A DNA stretch of 64,000 nt, taken from assembly GCA_016756855.1 (NCBI GenBank), contig JAESPD010000007.1, positions 1 through 64,000 on the forward strand, written 5' to 3'. Shown in pieces: positions 20,980-29,852 of this stretch. Numbering within the stretch: position 1 is the first letter of the stretch; each line of letters begins with the position of its first letter. The notes beneath the pieces were generated by a model. The model did not search any database and was not told where the DNA came from. It saw only the letters and a program-made list of their open reading frames with translations. This stretch comes from a gamma proteobacterium endosymbiont of Lamellibrachia anaximandri. GTDB taxonomy: Bacteria; Pseudomonadota; Gammaproteobacteria; Chromatiales; Chromatiaceae. The position numbers were made by a program, and so were the translations under genes.

Positions 20980-21057
20980 GTAGGCCGGTTCAAGCATAGC
21001 GGAACCGGCAATCGCCTGTGCTGTAATGCCCGATCCGCTAAGTTTGATCGGGCCTAC
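20980..21057. repeat. Paired palindromic repeat (REPIN-like), overlaps moaE stop
   Basis: It starts GTAGG and ends CCTAC and holds two hairpins. The first stem is GCCGGTTC/GAACCGGC around loop AAGCATAGCG (20984-21009). The second is GCCCGATC/GATCGGGC around CGCTAAGTTT (21028-21053). The stems differ but the loops are near reverse complements of one another. The terminal CTAC supplies the minus-strand TAG that ends moaE. Confidence 0.85.
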
Positions 21058-21509
21058 AGTTTCCAGCGCGCCTCGGCATCATCATCGCTATGACGGGCAT
21101 CCACCCAGCGACTGCCTTCCGACGTTGACTCTTTTTTCCAGAATGGGGCACGGGTCTTGAGGAAGTCGATGATGAACTCACAGGCTTGAAACGCCTCTCC
21201 CCGATGCGTACTTGCCACAGCCACCAGCACGATAGGATCTGCGGGTTTCATCTCTCCAACCCGATGAACCACCCGACTGCCCAGCAGATCCCAACGCTGG
21301 TTCGCCTCATCGACAATCGCTTGCAGCGTCTTCTCCGTCATGCCCGGATAGTGTTCCAGGGTCATGGTGGAGACCGTTTCGCCTTCGTTGATATCGCGCA
21401 TCAGGCCGATAAAGCTCACAACGCCGCCGATAGCCGGATTGCCGGCCCGCAGGATGTCGACCTCGATGTTGGGGTCGAAGGGTTCGGACTGGATTCGGAT
21501 TTCGTTCAT
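21054..21509 (-). CDS. moaE: Molybdopterin synthase catalytic subunit MoaE
   Basis: MoaE, with MoaD, converts cyclic pyranopterin monophosphate to molybdopterin by adding the dithiolene sulfurs. The 151 residues include GAVVSFIG-type GGVVSFIGLMRD, LEHYPGMTEKTL, the MoaD-docking HRVGEM, ASTHRGEAFQACEFIIDFLK and the catalytic lysine segment APFWKKES. The start at 21509 is chosen over 21557 because the homologous region begins there. Its TAG stop lies inside the 20980-21057 repeat, so the repeat defines the C-terminus. A second palindrome separates it from moaD. Confidence 0.94.
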   Translation of the reverse strand: MNEIRIQSEPFDPNIEVDILRAGNPAIGGVVSFIGLMRDINEGETVSTMTLEHYPGMTEKTLQAIVDEANQRWDLLGSRVVHRVGEMKPADPIVLVAVASTHRGEAFQACEFIIDFLKTRAPFWKKESTSEGSRWVDARHSDDDAEARWKL

Positions 21510-21567
21510 GGGCAGACAGCAATCTCCGGAAACACATGCTCTTGAATAGAAAATCAAGAGCCTCTAT

Positions 21568-21601
21568 GTAGGTCGGGTTAGCGTAGCGTAACCCAACCTA
21601 C
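21568..21601. repeat. Single palindrome of the GTAG...CTAC family, moaD-moaE gap
   Basis: GTAGGTCGGGTTA, then GCGTAGCG, then TAACCCAACCTAC. The stem GGGTTA/TAACCC encloses the GCGTAGCG loop shared with the larger paired elements in this window. It lies between moaD and moaE. Confidence 0.8.
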
Positions 21602-21626
21602 ATGTTTGCTAATAGCAGATCGCAGC

Positions 21627-21878
21627 TCATCCTCCGGTCACGGGAGGGAAGAAGGCAACTTCGTCGCCATCCTTAACCGCAGCATCGGCCCCGGTCATCT
21701 CCTGATTGAGCGCCATCATCACTGTTTGATCTGCTGCGAAAACCTCGCTCCAGATACCACCCCGTTCTCGCAGGCGCATCAAAACGACTCCCAGATCCGC
21801 AAGACCCTCGGCCTCCATCTCCAGAGACTCTTCATCGAGCCGCTCACGCAAGCTGGCGAAAAAAAGCACCTTGATCAT
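21627..21878 (-). CDS. moaD: Molybdopterin synthase sulfur-carrier subunit MoaD
   Basis: MoaD is the ubiquitin-like sulfur carrier. Its C-terminal glycine is adenylated by MoeB and then thiocarboxylated. The 83-residue product begins MIKVLFFASLRERL and ends FFPPVTGG, with the essential terminal Gly-Gly exposed. Its ATG overlaps the moeA stop by 4 bp. No moeB is visible in this window. Confidence 0.95.
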   Translation of the reverse strand: MIKVLFFASLRERLDEESLEMEAEGLADLGVVLMRLRERGGIWSEVFAADQTVMMALNQEMTGADAAVKDGDEVAFFPPVTGG

Positions 21879-23125
21879 GACATCAACTCATGGAAAGAGA
21901 GAAACTGCACCGGGTCACCCTTTTTCAACAGCTCCCGCTCCGGGATGATCGCCAGCCCGTTGGCCCATGCCACTGAACTCAAAACCCCTGATGAACGGCT
22001 TGGATAGAGCGTGACCACCGCTTCGCCGGATTCGCTGAGTTCCATCCGTGCGCGGGCATATTCACGGCGCTTGTCAGGCTTGTTCCAGTCGAATCCCGCC
22101 TTGGCGGTCATCGGCGTGGGAATTGCACCTTCCATCACTCCCTGGCAGCGCAGGATATAGGGACGCGCAAACACATTGAAGGTCACGAACAGGGAGACCG
22201 GGTTACCGGGTGTGCCGATGAACGGCGTCTCACCAATATGGCCGAAAGCCAGCGGCTTGCCGGGGCGGATCGCGATCTTCCACAGATCCAGCGATCCCAA
22301 TTTTTCCACTGCGGGTTTGACGTGATCCTCTTCACCGACGGAGACACCGCCTGAGGCGACCACCAGATCGGCCTGTTCTGCAGCGTGCGCCAAAGCATCG
22401 CAGGTTGCCTCGAAAGTATCCTCGATGATACCCAGCTGGATCACCTCGCAGCCCAGCGCCTGCAGCATGCCGCCCAGGGTATACTGGTTGGAGTTGTAGA
22501 TCTGACCGGGGCCCAACTCACTGCCGGGCATCACCAGCTCATCACCGCTGGAGAAGACCGCAACCTTGAGCCGGCGAAAGACGGTCAGATCCGCGACTCC
22601 GACTGCGGCCGCAAGACCCAGATGCTGTGGACCCAGACGAGTACCGGCGGAGAGGATCTCCTCGCCCTCTTTGATGTCCTCGCCGGCAAGACGAATGTTG
22701 GCGCCGGCATTGGGAGCATCATTGACGACAACGTCATCGCCATCCTGCTCGCAAACCTCCTGAATCACCACCGCATCGGCGCCAGACGGCACAGGCGCTC
22801 CGGTAAAGATGCGCGCCGCAGTACCCCGTTGCAGCGGCTCTCCGGTGGCCCCTGCGGGGATGCGCTGGGAGACCGGCAGGCGGGTGGAGTCATCCTGCAG
22901 GTCAGCGGTATTGACCGCATACCCATCCATCGCACTATTGTCCCAGGGCGGCACCGTCACCAGACTGGCCACAGGTTTGGCCAGCACCCGCCCCAGGGCA
23001 TCCTCTGTGGCAACCTGCTCTGTTTCGGTCACGGCATGAACATGCGCCAGCAGGAAGTCGAGGGCCTCTTCGATGGGTTTCAACGCAGGTCCGCTGTGGT
23101 GGGATCCGCAGTCACATCCACTCAT
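21875..23125 (-). CDS. moeA: Molybdopterin molybdenumtransferase MoeA
   Basis: MoeA inserts molybdate into adenylated molybdopterin. The 416 residues cover all domains: VPPWDNSAMDGYAV, RIFTGAPVPSGADAVV, the GDEL-containing VFSSGDELVMPG, LVVASGGVSVGEEDHVKP, IRPGKPLAFG and the GTPGNPVS loop. The N-terminus carries a short Cys/His-rich extension (MSGCDCGSHHSG) that is not part of the E. coli protein and looks like a possible metal-binding tag. It is followed with a 4-bp overlap by moaD. Confidence 0.95.
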   Translation of the reverse strand: MSGCDCGSHHSGPALKPIEEALDFLLAHVHAVTETEQVATEDALGRVLAKPVASLVTVPPWDNSAMDGYAVNTADLQDDSTRLPVSQRIPAGATGEPLQRGTAARIFTGAPVPSGADAVVIQEVCEQDGDDVVVNDAPNAGANIRLAGEDIKEGEEILSAGTRLGPQHLGLAAAVGVADLTVFRRLKVAVFSSGDELVMPGSELGPGQIYNSNQYTLGGMLQALGCEVIQLGIIEDTFEATCDALAHAAEQADLVVASGGVSVGEEDHVKPAVEKLGSLDLWKIAIRPGKPLAFGHIGETPFIGTPGNPVSLFVTFNVFARPYILRCQGVMEGAIPTPMTAKAGFDWNKPDKRREYARARMELSESGEAVVTLYPSRSSGVLSSVAWANGLAIIPERELLKKGDPVQFLSFHELMS

Positions 23126-23138
23126 GATTCAAAACTCC

Positions 23139-23669
23139 TTACACTTCAAGAAGACGGGGGAACATCTGGGCAAAATTACAGGGCCGCGTACGATGATCGA
23201 GTTGCGCCAGCAGGATCTTGTCCCAACCGGTACGGCAGGCCCCGGTGGAACCCGGCAGACAGAAGACCAGGGTACCGTTGGCAAGCCCGGAAATGGCCCT
23301 GGACTGAATCGCAGACGCGCCGATCTCTTCCAGGGAGACGGTACGAAAGAGTTCGCCGAACCCCTCGATCGACTTGTCGAAGAGGGGCATCAACGCCTCC
23401 GGGGTGCTGTCGCGGCCGGTGATGCCGGTGCCGCCGGTGCTGATGATGATGTGCACATCGGGATCGGCGATCCAACGCGAAACGATGGCCCGCATCTGAT
23501 AGACATCATCAGGCACGATGACTTTCTCGACCACATTGTGCCCCGCCTCACTGGCGCGATCCCGCAGGGTATCACCCGATTTGTCGGTCTCTTCGGTGCG
23601 CGAATCCGAGACGGTCAACACCGCAATATTCAGGGGCACGAAGCCGGTATCTTCAAAATGTCCACTCAT
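23139..23669 (-). CDS. moaB: Molybdenum cofactor biosynthesis protein MoaB (adenylyltransferase family)
   Basis: A 176-residue MoaB/MogA-fold protein that likely adenylates molybdopterin before molybdate insertion. The typical segments are IAVLTVSDSRTEETDKSGD, DDVYQMRAIVSRWI, HIIISTGGTGITGRDSTPEA, ALMPLFDKSIEGFGELFR and LVFCLPGSTGACRTGWD. It lies 13 bp upstream of moeA in the same operon. MoaB and MogA are hard to tell apart by eye; MoaB is favoured by length and the DDVYQ motif. Confidence 0.92.
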   Translation of the reverse strand: MSGHFEDTGFVPLNIAVLTVSDSRTEETDKSGDTLRDRASEAGHNVVEKVIVPDDVYQMRAIVSRWIADPDVHIIISTGGTGITGRDSTPEALMPLFDKSIEGFGELFRTVSLEEIGASAIQSRAISGLANGTLVFCLPGSTGACRTGWDKILLAQLDHRTRPCNFAQMFPRLLEV

Positions 23670-23686
23670 GCTCTATCGATTTCCTG

Positions 23687-24622
23687 TTACTGAAATGTGT
23701 AGCCGAACGCCTGCTTGAAACGCGCAGCAAACTCTTCGCGGGTAAAGATGTGATTCTGGGTACCCGCCTGTTCTATCTTATAGGCCCCCATCAGCGCCGC
23801 GATCCGCGCGGTGGTCTCCCAGTCCATCCCATTCATCAGACCATACAACAGTCCGGCGCGATAGGCGTCACCACAACCGGTGGGGTCATTGACCGCATTA
23901 ACGGGGGCGACAGGGATATCGATACGCTGTTTCTTCGTATAGATGGAAGATCCTTCGCCGCCCCGGGTAACGATCACCGCCTCGACCATCTCCGCCAGTT
24001 GCTCCGGTGTCTTGCCGGTACGCTCCTGCATCAACTGCAATTCATAGTCGTTGAAGGCAAGCCAGGTGGCCTGCTCGGCAAACCCAAGCAGGTTATTGCC
24101 TTCGAACATCGGCATACCTTGACCCGGATCAAAGATGAACGGCACATCCGCATCGGCAAACTGTTCGGCGTGATCAATCATACCCTGACGACCATCCGGA
24201 GAGACCATGCCGATGGTACAGCCCTCTGCCTCGGTGACATCTATCTCATGGGCGTTGTTCATCGCTCCGGGATGGAATGCGGTGATCTGATTGTCATCCT
24301 TGTCTGTGGTGATATAGGCCTGAGCAGTATAGGCATCCTCGATCACCTTGAGATACTCACGGCTGATGCCGCACTCATCCATCCACTCGGCATAGGGACC
24401 GAAATCCTCGCCCACGGTACCCGCCGGCTTGCCGTCTCCACCCAGCATCTTCAGATTGTAGGCGATATTCCCGGCGCACCCGCCAAACTCACGGCGCATG
24501 TCAGGCACCAGAAAGGAGACATTCAGGATATGCACCTGCTCAGGCAGGATGTGATTTTTGAATTGATCATGGAAGACCATGATGGTGTCGTAGGCGAAAG
24601 AGCCACAGATCAGTGCAGACAT
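23687..24622 (-). CDS. PfkB-family carbohydrate/adenosine kinase
   Basis: A 311-residue ribokinase-fold sugar or nucleoside kinase. The N-terminal PfkB motif is GGCAGNIAYNLKMLGG. The C-terminal catalytic motif NDPTGCGDAYRAGLLYG has the Asp general base and the anion hole. MVFHDQFKNHILPE resembles adenosine-kinase-like bacterial members. The physiological substrate is uncertain (adenosine, ribose-like or other). It ends 17 bp upstream of moaB and may be the first gene of the moaB-moeA-moaD-moaE transcript, a link with no obvious biochemical reason. Confidence 0.88.
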   Translation of the reverse strand: MSALICGSFAYDTIMVFHDQFKNHILPEQVHILNVSFLVPDMRREFGGCAGNIAYNLKMLGGDGKPAGTVGEDFGPYAEWMDECGISREYLKVIEDAYTAQAYITTDKDDNQITAFHPGAMNNAHEIDVTEAEGCTIGMVSPDGRQGMIDHAEQFADADVPFIFDPGQGMPMFEGNNLLGFAEQATWLAFNDYELQLMQERTGKTPEQLAEMVEAVIVTRGGEGSSIYTKKQRIDIPVAPVNAVNDPTGCGDAYRAGLLYGLMNGMDWETTARIAALMGAYKIEQAGTQNHIFTREEFAARFKQAFGYTFQ

Positions 24623-24714
24623 TGGAGATTCCTGATTATTGTTAGCCGGACGGGGGGCGTTTGAATAGAAGGCGCTAGTTTATGCGGCGGGGTTGTCAGG
24701 GGCAAGGTTGGAGA

Positions 24715-24770
24715 GGTTAAAGGTTAAAGGTTAAAGGCTAAAGGCTAAAGGCTAAAGGCTAAAGGCTAAC
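24715..24770. repeat. Eight tandem heptamers AGGYTAA
   Basis: Three AGGTTAA units are followed by five AGGCTAA units, an exact 7-bp period over 56 bp. A degenerate inverted counterpart (CCTTTCACC, then TTTACC, then TTTAACC) lies at 24871-24892 next to the gcvPB stop. The 100 bp between them show no coding signal. Slippage-prone simple-sequence repeat. Confidence 0.92.
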
Positions 24771-24892
24771 AAATTAAATATTTGTTTGAATCAGGCATCA
24801 AGCCCATAGTAGGTCTTTCAGCGCCTAAACGTAGTAACGACAGCGTGCGACCAATCCGTTGGCACCACCTCCTTTCACCTTTTACCTTTAAC

Positions 24893-26338
24893 CTATCCTT
24901 TCCAAGCCAAATCCAGATCCCGGGCAGCCCGCACATCATCCAACCGCCGCACCGGCAAATCATGGGGAGCCGATTTCACCCTCTCCGGATCGTTCTGCGC
25001 CTCCTGCAGTATGGCTGTCATACTATCCACGAAGCGATCCAGCTCATCCTGCGCCTCGGTCTCGGTCGGCTCGATCAACAGGCACTCAGGCACCAGCAGA
25101 GGAAAGTAGGTGGTGGGGGCATGCACACCGAAATCGAGCAACCGCTTGGCAAAGTCCATGGTATTGACGCCCAGCTCACGGGCCTGCCGCTTCAGGGTAA
25201 GAATAAATTCATGGCTGGCGCGCCGCTGCGGATAAGCGGCATCGAAACCGGCGTCGGTAAGACGCTTCAGCAGATAGTTGGCGTTGAGGGTGGAGAACTC
25301 CGCCACCCGATGCATGCCGTCGCGCCCCAACAGACGCGCATAGATATAGGCCCGCAACAATACGCCTGCATTGCCGGCAAAGGCGGAGAGACGTCCAATA
25401 CTCTCCGCTCTGTTATCTTCGGTCAGCCAGACATAATCCGCACCATCCTGTGCCACCATCGGCACCGGCAGATAGGGTTCCAGCCGCTCGCTCACCCCCA
25501 CCGGTCCGGCGCCAGGGCCGCCGCCGCCGTGTGGCGTGGAGAAAGTCTTGTGCAGGTTCATGTGGATGACATCGAATCCCATATCGCCAGGACGCACCTT
25601 TCCAAGGATGGCATTGAGATTGGCACCATCATAATAGAGCAGCCCGCCAGCCTCATGCACCAGACCGGCGATCTCTTTGATGCGGCGTTCGAACACCCCT
25701 ACCGTGGAGGGATTGGTCAGCATAATGCCTGCTGTCTGCGGCCCCAGAACCCCTTTCAGCGCCTCTACATCGATATCACCGTCCCCACCGGTGGGGATCT
25801 CCCGTACCTTGTAACCGCACATCACCGCCGAGGCGGGATTGGTGCCGTGGGCCGCGTCCGGCACCAGAATCTCGTTGCGGGCGTCATCGCCCCTGGCATC
25901 GTGATAGGCGCGGATCATCGCCACTCCGGCGAACTCCCCCTGGGCGCCCGCAGCGGGAGAGAGTGAGACCGCAAACATGCCGGTCGCCTCTTTGAGCATC
26001 TCCTGCAGATCGTACATGCACCCCATGAAACCCTGGCTGTGGGTCTCCGGCGCCAAAGGATGGCGCGCAAGAAAACCAGGCAGCGAGGCAAGACTGTTGC
26101 TGGCCCGTGGGTTGTACTTCATGGTGCAGGAACCCAACGGGTAGAAGTGGGTATCGATGGAGAAGTTCTTCTGCGAAAGCTGGGTGTAGTGGCGCACCAC
26201 CTGCATCTCGGAGACCTCGGGCATAGACGCTGACTGACGGCGGCGGAATTGTTGCGGGAGCCCATCCAGATCAGACTCTTGCAGCGGTGCCTGGGCAGTT
26301 GCGCGACGGCCCGCACGGCTTTTTTCAAAGATCAACAT
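24893..26338 (-). CDS. gcvPB: Glycine dehydrogenase (decarboxylating) subunit 2, GcvPB
   Basis: The PLP-binding half of the split P-protein of the glycine cleavage system, which decarboxylates glycine and passes the aminomethyl group to lipoyl-GcvH. The 481-residue product contains [51 protein letters not shown] and the PLP lysine in [16 protein letters not shown]. It is the last gene of the gcvT-H-PA-PB operon, 7 bp after gcvPA. The two-gene form of GcvP differs from the single long GcvP of E. coli. Confidence 0.97.
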   Translation of the reverse strand: MLIFEKSRAGRRATAQAPLQESDLDGLPQQFRRRQSASMPEVSEMQVVRHYTQLSQKNFSIDTHFYPLGSCTMKYNPRASNSLASLPGFLARHPLAPETHSQGFMGCMYDLQEMLKEATGMFAVSLSPAAGAQGEFAGVAMIRAYHDARGDDARNEILVPDAAHGTNPASAVMCGYKVREIPTGGDGDIDVEALKGVLGPQTAGIMLTNPSTVGVFERRIKEIAGLVHEAGGLLYYDGANLNAILGKVRPGDMGFDVIHMNLHKTFSTPHGGGGPGAGPVGVSERLEPYLPVPMVAQDGADYVWLTEDNRAESIGRLSAFAGNAGVLLRAYIYARLLGRDGMHRVAEFSTLNANYLLKRLTDAGFDAAYPQRRASHEFILTLKRQARELGVNTMDFAKRLLDFGVHAPTTYFPLLVPECLLIEPTETEAQDELDRFVDSMTAILQEAQNDPERVKSAPHDLPVRRLDDVRAARDLDLAWKG

Positions 26339-26345
26339 AGTCGTA

Positions 26346-27743
26346 TCACCAATCGGGTTTCAGCTTGCAGGGGGTCTGGATGCGCGCATTGATCACCCGC
26401 TCCAGTTTGCTGCGGTATTGCTCGATATCCTCATCGCTGCGCATCTCGGTGGCGCAGACCAGAACAGCATTGCCGAGCTCGGGATAGTCGGCGCTCAAAT
26501 CGTAACCCCCCAGTACGTTGTGGGCCGCCAGGGAACGCAGCGCATCCTTCGTCTCCAGCGGCAGGCGCAACACGCGCTCATGAAAGACCGCTCCCTTGAA
26601 GACCGGACTGACGCCAGGCAGCCCGCTCAACGCCTTGACCAGCTTCCCGGTGTTGGCATGGCAGGCAGCCGCAACCCGCTCCAGGCCTTGTGCACCCAAC
26701 AGTGACATATGGATGGTCGCCGCCGTGACCATCAGACCCTGATTGGTGCAGATATTGGAGGTCGCCTTGGAGCGGCGGATATGCTGCTCGCGGGCCTGCA
26801 GGGTCAGGGTGAAACCGGTTTTGCCGTCGAGGTCGAGGGTGCGGCCAATGATACGTCCCGGCATCTGGCGCACCAGCTTCTGGGTGCAGGTGAGAAAACC
26901 GAAATAAGGGCCGCCTGAGGCCAGGGGCGCCCCCAGGGGCTGTCCCTCGCCACAGCAGATATCCGCCCCCTGTTCACCCCACTCGCCCGGCGGTTGCAAC
27001 ACCGCCAGCGCCACCGGGTTGGCCACTGCGACAGCCAGCATCCTGTTGGCGTGCGCCCAGTCGGTCAGTTCATCCACCGATTCCAGCACCCCGAAGAAGT
27101 TGCACTGGGGAATGACCAAGGCCGCAAAATCCTCACCGGCATACTGCTCAAGACCCTCTGGATCTGTCTGTCCGCTCTCCATATCGAAGGGCAGTTCCAC
27201 CAGCTCTATGCCCTGATTGCGCACGATGGAGTGAACCACGCGCCGATAGGCGGGATGCAGTGAGCGGGGTAGCAGGATGCGCTTCGACTTGGACTTGCGG
27301 TTCGCCCGCACCGCCATCAACACCGCTTCGGCCAGGGCGGAGGCCCCGTCGTAGAGGGATGTATTGGAGACATCCATGACGGTGAGCGCCGTCATCATCG
27401 ACTGGAACTCATAGAGCAGTTGCAGGGTGCCCTGGCTCGCCTCTGCCTGGTATGGCGTATAGGCCGTGTAGAACTCGCCCCGTGTGGCAAGCTGCCAGAC
27501 CGCCGCCGGGATATGGTGGTCATAGGCACCGGCACCGATAAAACAGAGCGGCTGCCCATCCTGGCGGGCGCGGACGTTCATCAGCCGCCCGACCTCCATC
27601 TCCGACATCCCCTGTGGGATCTTCTCCAGCTCGCCACAACGCAAGGCCTGCGGAATCTCGTCGAAAAGTGTATCGATATCCGGCGCACCGATGATCGCCA
27701 GCATGGCCTGAATATCAGCTTCAGTATGGGGGATGAACGGCAT
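26346..27743 (-). CDS. gcvPA: Glycine dehydrogenase (decarboxylating) subunit 1, GcvPA
   Basis: The partner half of split P-protein. The 465 residues show [59 protein letters not shown] and [10 protein letters not shown], all conserved in GcvPA. It forms the heterotetramer with GcvPB and acts in the cytoplasm. It lies 16 bp after gcvH. Confidence 0.97.
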   Translation of the reverse strand: MPFIPHTEADIQAMLAIIGAPDIDTLFDEIPQALRCGELEKIPQGMSEMEVGRLMNVRARQDGQPLCFIGAGAYDHHIPAAVWQLATRGEFYTAYTPYQAEASQGTLQLLYEFQSMMTALTVMDVSNTSLYDGASALAEAVLMAVRANRKSKSKRILLPRSLHPAYRRVVHSIVRNQGIELVELPFDMESGQTDPEGLEQYAGEDFAALVIPQCNFFGVLESVDELTDWAHANRMLAVAVANPVALAVLQPPGEWGEQGADICCGEGQPLGAPLASGGPYFGFLTCTQKLVRQMPGRIIGRTLDLDGKTGFTLTLQAREQHIRRSKATSNICTNQGLMVTAATIHMSLLGAQGLERVAAACHANTGKLVKALSGLPGVSPVFKGAVFHERVLRLPLETKDALRSLAAHNVLGGYDLSADYPELGNAVLVCATEMRSDEDIEQYRSKLERVINARIQTPCKLKPDW

Positions 27744-27759
27744 GGATCAGGACCTGTCT

Positions 27760-28152
27760 TTAAGTTTCTTCGGCAACCGTGGCGTCGTATCCTGCCGCAT
27801 CGAGCAGACCCTCCAGGTCCGCCGCGTCAGAAAGCTTCACCTTGAAGATCCAGCCTTCACCAAAGGCGTCGTCATTGATCGTCTCAGGGGCATCATCCAG
27901 CGCTTCGTTCACCGCGATGATCTCACCACTGACCGGACTATAGATATCGGAGGCGGCCTTCACCGACTCCACCACCGCGCACTCAGAACCCGCCTCGACG
28001 TTGTCGCCCACCTCGGGCATATCCACGAAGACCAAGTCTCCCAGCAGCTCCTGGGCGTGGTCGGTGATGCCGATGGTGACGGTGCCATCACCCTCGTTCT
28101 TCACCCACTCGTGGGACTTTGCATAGCGCAGTTCGCTTGGTGTATTACTCAT
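27760..28152 (-). CDS. gcvH: Glycine cleavage system H protein
   Basis: The lipoyl-carrying shuttle protein. The start at 28152 gives 130 residues ([17 protein letters not shown]), the typical length; an upstream in-frame start would add a non-homologous 24-residue extension. The lipoylation site is the lysine in [17 protein letters not shown]. Also present are [21 protein letters not shown] and the late WIFKVKLSD. It lies between gcvT and gcvPA in the operon. Confidence 0.97.
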   Translation of the reverse strand: MSNTPSELRYAKSHEWVKNEGDGTVTIGITDHAQELLGDLVFVDMPEVGDNVEAGSECAVVESVKAASDIYSPVSGEIIAVNEALDDAPETINDDAFGEGWIFKVKLSDAADLEGLLDAAGYDATVAEET

Positions 28153-28198
28153 CTCTACTTCCCCGTTCAGTTTTGGAATGTCGTGCCGGATTGGAATT

Positions 28199-29290
28199 CT
28201 ATAACGAAATGCAGGCTTTGCCATTACGCACGAATGGCGCTTTCACCACTTGCGCCGTCACTCGCTTGCCACGGATCTCCACATCACAGGTTTCACCGAT
28301 CCCGGCACTAACCCTGGCGAAGGCGATGGAGCGTCCGAGGGTCGGCGCAAAACCACCGGAGGTGATCTCGCCGATCTCTGTTTCACCGGCAAAAACCTTC
28401 AGATGGTTGCGCAGCACCCCGCGTCCGGCCAGCAGCAGCCCGACGAAACGGCGTTTGCCCGTATCCTTGCGCTGCGCATCCAGAACGCTGCGACCAACAA
28501 AGTCACGCTCAGCAGGCTCCCAGGCCACGGTCCAGCCCAACCCGGACTCCAGCGGCGAGACATCCTCGTCCATGTCAGAGCCGTAGAGATTCATCCCCGC
28601 CTCCAGGCGCAGGGTATCACGCGCCCCAAGACCACAGGGGGCAACCCCTGCATCCGCCAGGACCTGCCAGAAACCCGGCGCTTCACTCTCCGGCAACATG
28701 ATCTCGAAGCCGTCCTCGCCGGTATAGCCGGTGCGGGCGATAAACCAGCCATCACCGGGGGCCGCATTGAAGGGCTTGAGTGCCGCGACGCTTTCACGTA
28801 TCTCCGCAGGCAGCAAGGGCAGTGCCTTCTCCCGCGCATTCGGCCCCTGCACAGCAATCATCGCCAGATCGCGCCGGGGCTTTATCTGCAGATCGAAGTC
28901 CTCAGCCTGCTTATTCAACCAGGCCAGATCCTTCTCCGTGGTGCCGGCGTTGACCACCATTCGATACCAGTCGTCCCGCAGAAAGTAGACGATCAGGTCA
29001 TCAACCACTCCGCCTTGCTCATTCAACATGCAGGAGTAGAGCGCCTTGCCTGAATCCTTGAGCCGCTTAACATCGTTGGCAAGCAGGCGTCGCAGATAGG
29101 GACGAGCGTCCGGCCCATCCAGATCGACCACGGTCATGTGGGAGACATCGAACATACCCGCATCCCGGCGCACCTGATGGTGCTCCTCTTTCTGCGAACC
29201 ATAGTGCAGCGGCATCTCCCAACCGCCAAAAGGGACTAGGCGGGCGCCCATCGACTTGTGGGCCGCATAGAGGCAGGTCTGTTTGTCCAT
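28199..29290 (-). CDS. gcvT: Glycine cleavage system T protein (aminomethyltransferase)
   Basis: GcvT releases ammonia from the aminomethyl-lipoyl intermediate and forms methylene-tetrahydrofolate. The 363-residue protein shows [84 protein letters not shown] and [17 protein letters not shown]. The ATG at 29290 ([11 protein letters not shown]) is preferred over 29308. It is the first gene after the glycine riboswitch and terminator hairpin, so the operon's expression should respond to glycine. Confidence 0.96.
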   Translation of the reverse strand: MDKQTCLYAAHKSMGARLVPFGGWEMPLHYGSQKEEHHQVRRDAGMFDVSHMTVVDLDGPDARPYLRRLLANDVKRLKDSGKALYSCMLNEQGGVVDDLIVYFLRDDWYRMVVNAGTTEKDLAWLNKQAEDFDLQIKPRRDLAMIAVQGPNAREKALPLLPAEIRESVAALKPFNAAPGDGWFIARTGYTGEDGFEIMLPESEAPGFWQVLADAGVAPCGLGARDTLRLEAGMNLYGSDMDEDVSPLESGLGWTVAWEPAERDFVGRSVLDAQRKDTGKRRFVGLLLAGRGVLRNHLKVFAGETEIGEITSGGFAPTLGRSIAFARVSAGIGETCDVEIRGKRVTAQVVKAPFVRNGKACISL

Positions 29291-29314
29291 CACGATTCTC
29301 CAGGTCATAAACGC

Positions 29315-29350
29315 AAAAGGGCGGCGCAGAACTGCTGTTCCGCGCCGCCC
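29315..29350 (-). terminator. Riboswitch-associated terminator hairpin upstream of gcvT
   Basis: On the minus strand, a long stem GGGCGGCGC-G-GAAC / GTTC-T-GCGCCGCCC with an AGCA loop is followed by TTTT, 25 bp before the gcvT start. It lies directly after the second glycine aptamer, so it is the likely expression platform: glycine binding would prevent its formation. Confidence 0.85.
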
Positions 29351-29512
29351 CTCTGTCCAAAACCTGAGAGTTTGCAGCCGTTGGCCGCTGCCCCGTCGGT
29401 GGGTCTAATGACCGCTCTCCAGAGTCGACCCTAGTCCCCGCGGTCCTTTTGCCTGAGCGATTCCGGGCGGGATTGCGCCTTCGGCGTCGGTAAAACCGAT
29501 CTCTCCCACGGG
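29350..29512 (-). promoter_or_regulatory. Tandem glycine riboswitch
   Basis: Both aptamers are visible on the minus strand. Aptamer 1 (about 29512-29440) shows GGAGAGATCGG, GCCGAAGGCGCAA and TCGCTCAGGCAAAAGGACCG. Aptamer 2 (about 29425-29350) shows CTGGAGAGCGG, CACCGACGGGGCAGC and CTCTCAGGTTTTGGACAGAGG. These conserved blocks define the family, which binds glycine. It controls gcvT-gcvH-gcvPA-gcvPB, turning on glycine breakdown when glycine is abundant. Confidence 0.95.
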
Positions 29513-29529
29513 GGTTGGTCGAGGGCAGG

Positions 29530-29558
29530 ACTATACCGCTCTGCCTGGTATCCGTCCA
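29530..29558 (-). promoter_or_regulatory. Sigma-70 promoter of the gcv operon
   Basis: On the minus strand, TGGACG (29558-29553), a 17-bp spacer, and TATAGT (29535-29530) lie just upstream of aptamer 1, so transcription should start a few bases before the riboswitch. Confidence 0.65.
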
Positions 29559-29762
29559 GACACGCAAAGTTTTGGGAGGACACCACCTATGAGAGTCCAC
29601 GCAGCAAACAACGGGAGGCAGGGCGAAGCAGAAAGCCAAAACCGAGCTTGCCAACCGCTTCATTCACCCCCCTTCACCCCCCATGCCCACCGAAATCTAT
29701 TCTGACAAATATCAAAAAAATCCCCAATAAACCGTTATTTATCCCAAAATCCAAAAATAACC

Positions 29763-29789
29763 TAAAGAAACAGGAGACAGCTCCGATAG
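29763..29789 (+). promoter_or_regulatory. Sigma-28 (FliA) promoter of the chemoreceptor gene
   Basis: TAAAGAAA at 29763-29770, an 11-bp spacer and TCCGATAG at 29782-29789, against the consensus TAAAGTTT-N11-GCCGATAA (12 of 16 matches, exact spacing). It ends 63 bp before the chemoreceptor start codon. FliA control is usual for chemotaxis genes. The rest of the gap between the gcv promoter and this site holds no gene. Confidence 0.75.
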
Positions 29790-29852
29790 CACTCTCATAC
29801 CGCCAGTGGTTTGCTCACCCCAATGGCACACATTATTCGAGGAAATCACCAA

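Noticed and set aside
22385..23422. A 345-codon plus-strand frame
   Set aside because: Antisense to moeA and moaB, both of which are complete and well-matched; no start signal.
24715..24770. Tandem heptamers that could be mistaken for a CRISPR array
   Set aside because: The units are 7 bp and directly adjacent with no spacers, and no cas genes are present.
24782..25966. A 394-codon plus-strand frame
   Set aside because: Antisense to gcvPB, whose protein is fully recognisable; the frame is a by-product of GC-biased codons on the opposite strand.
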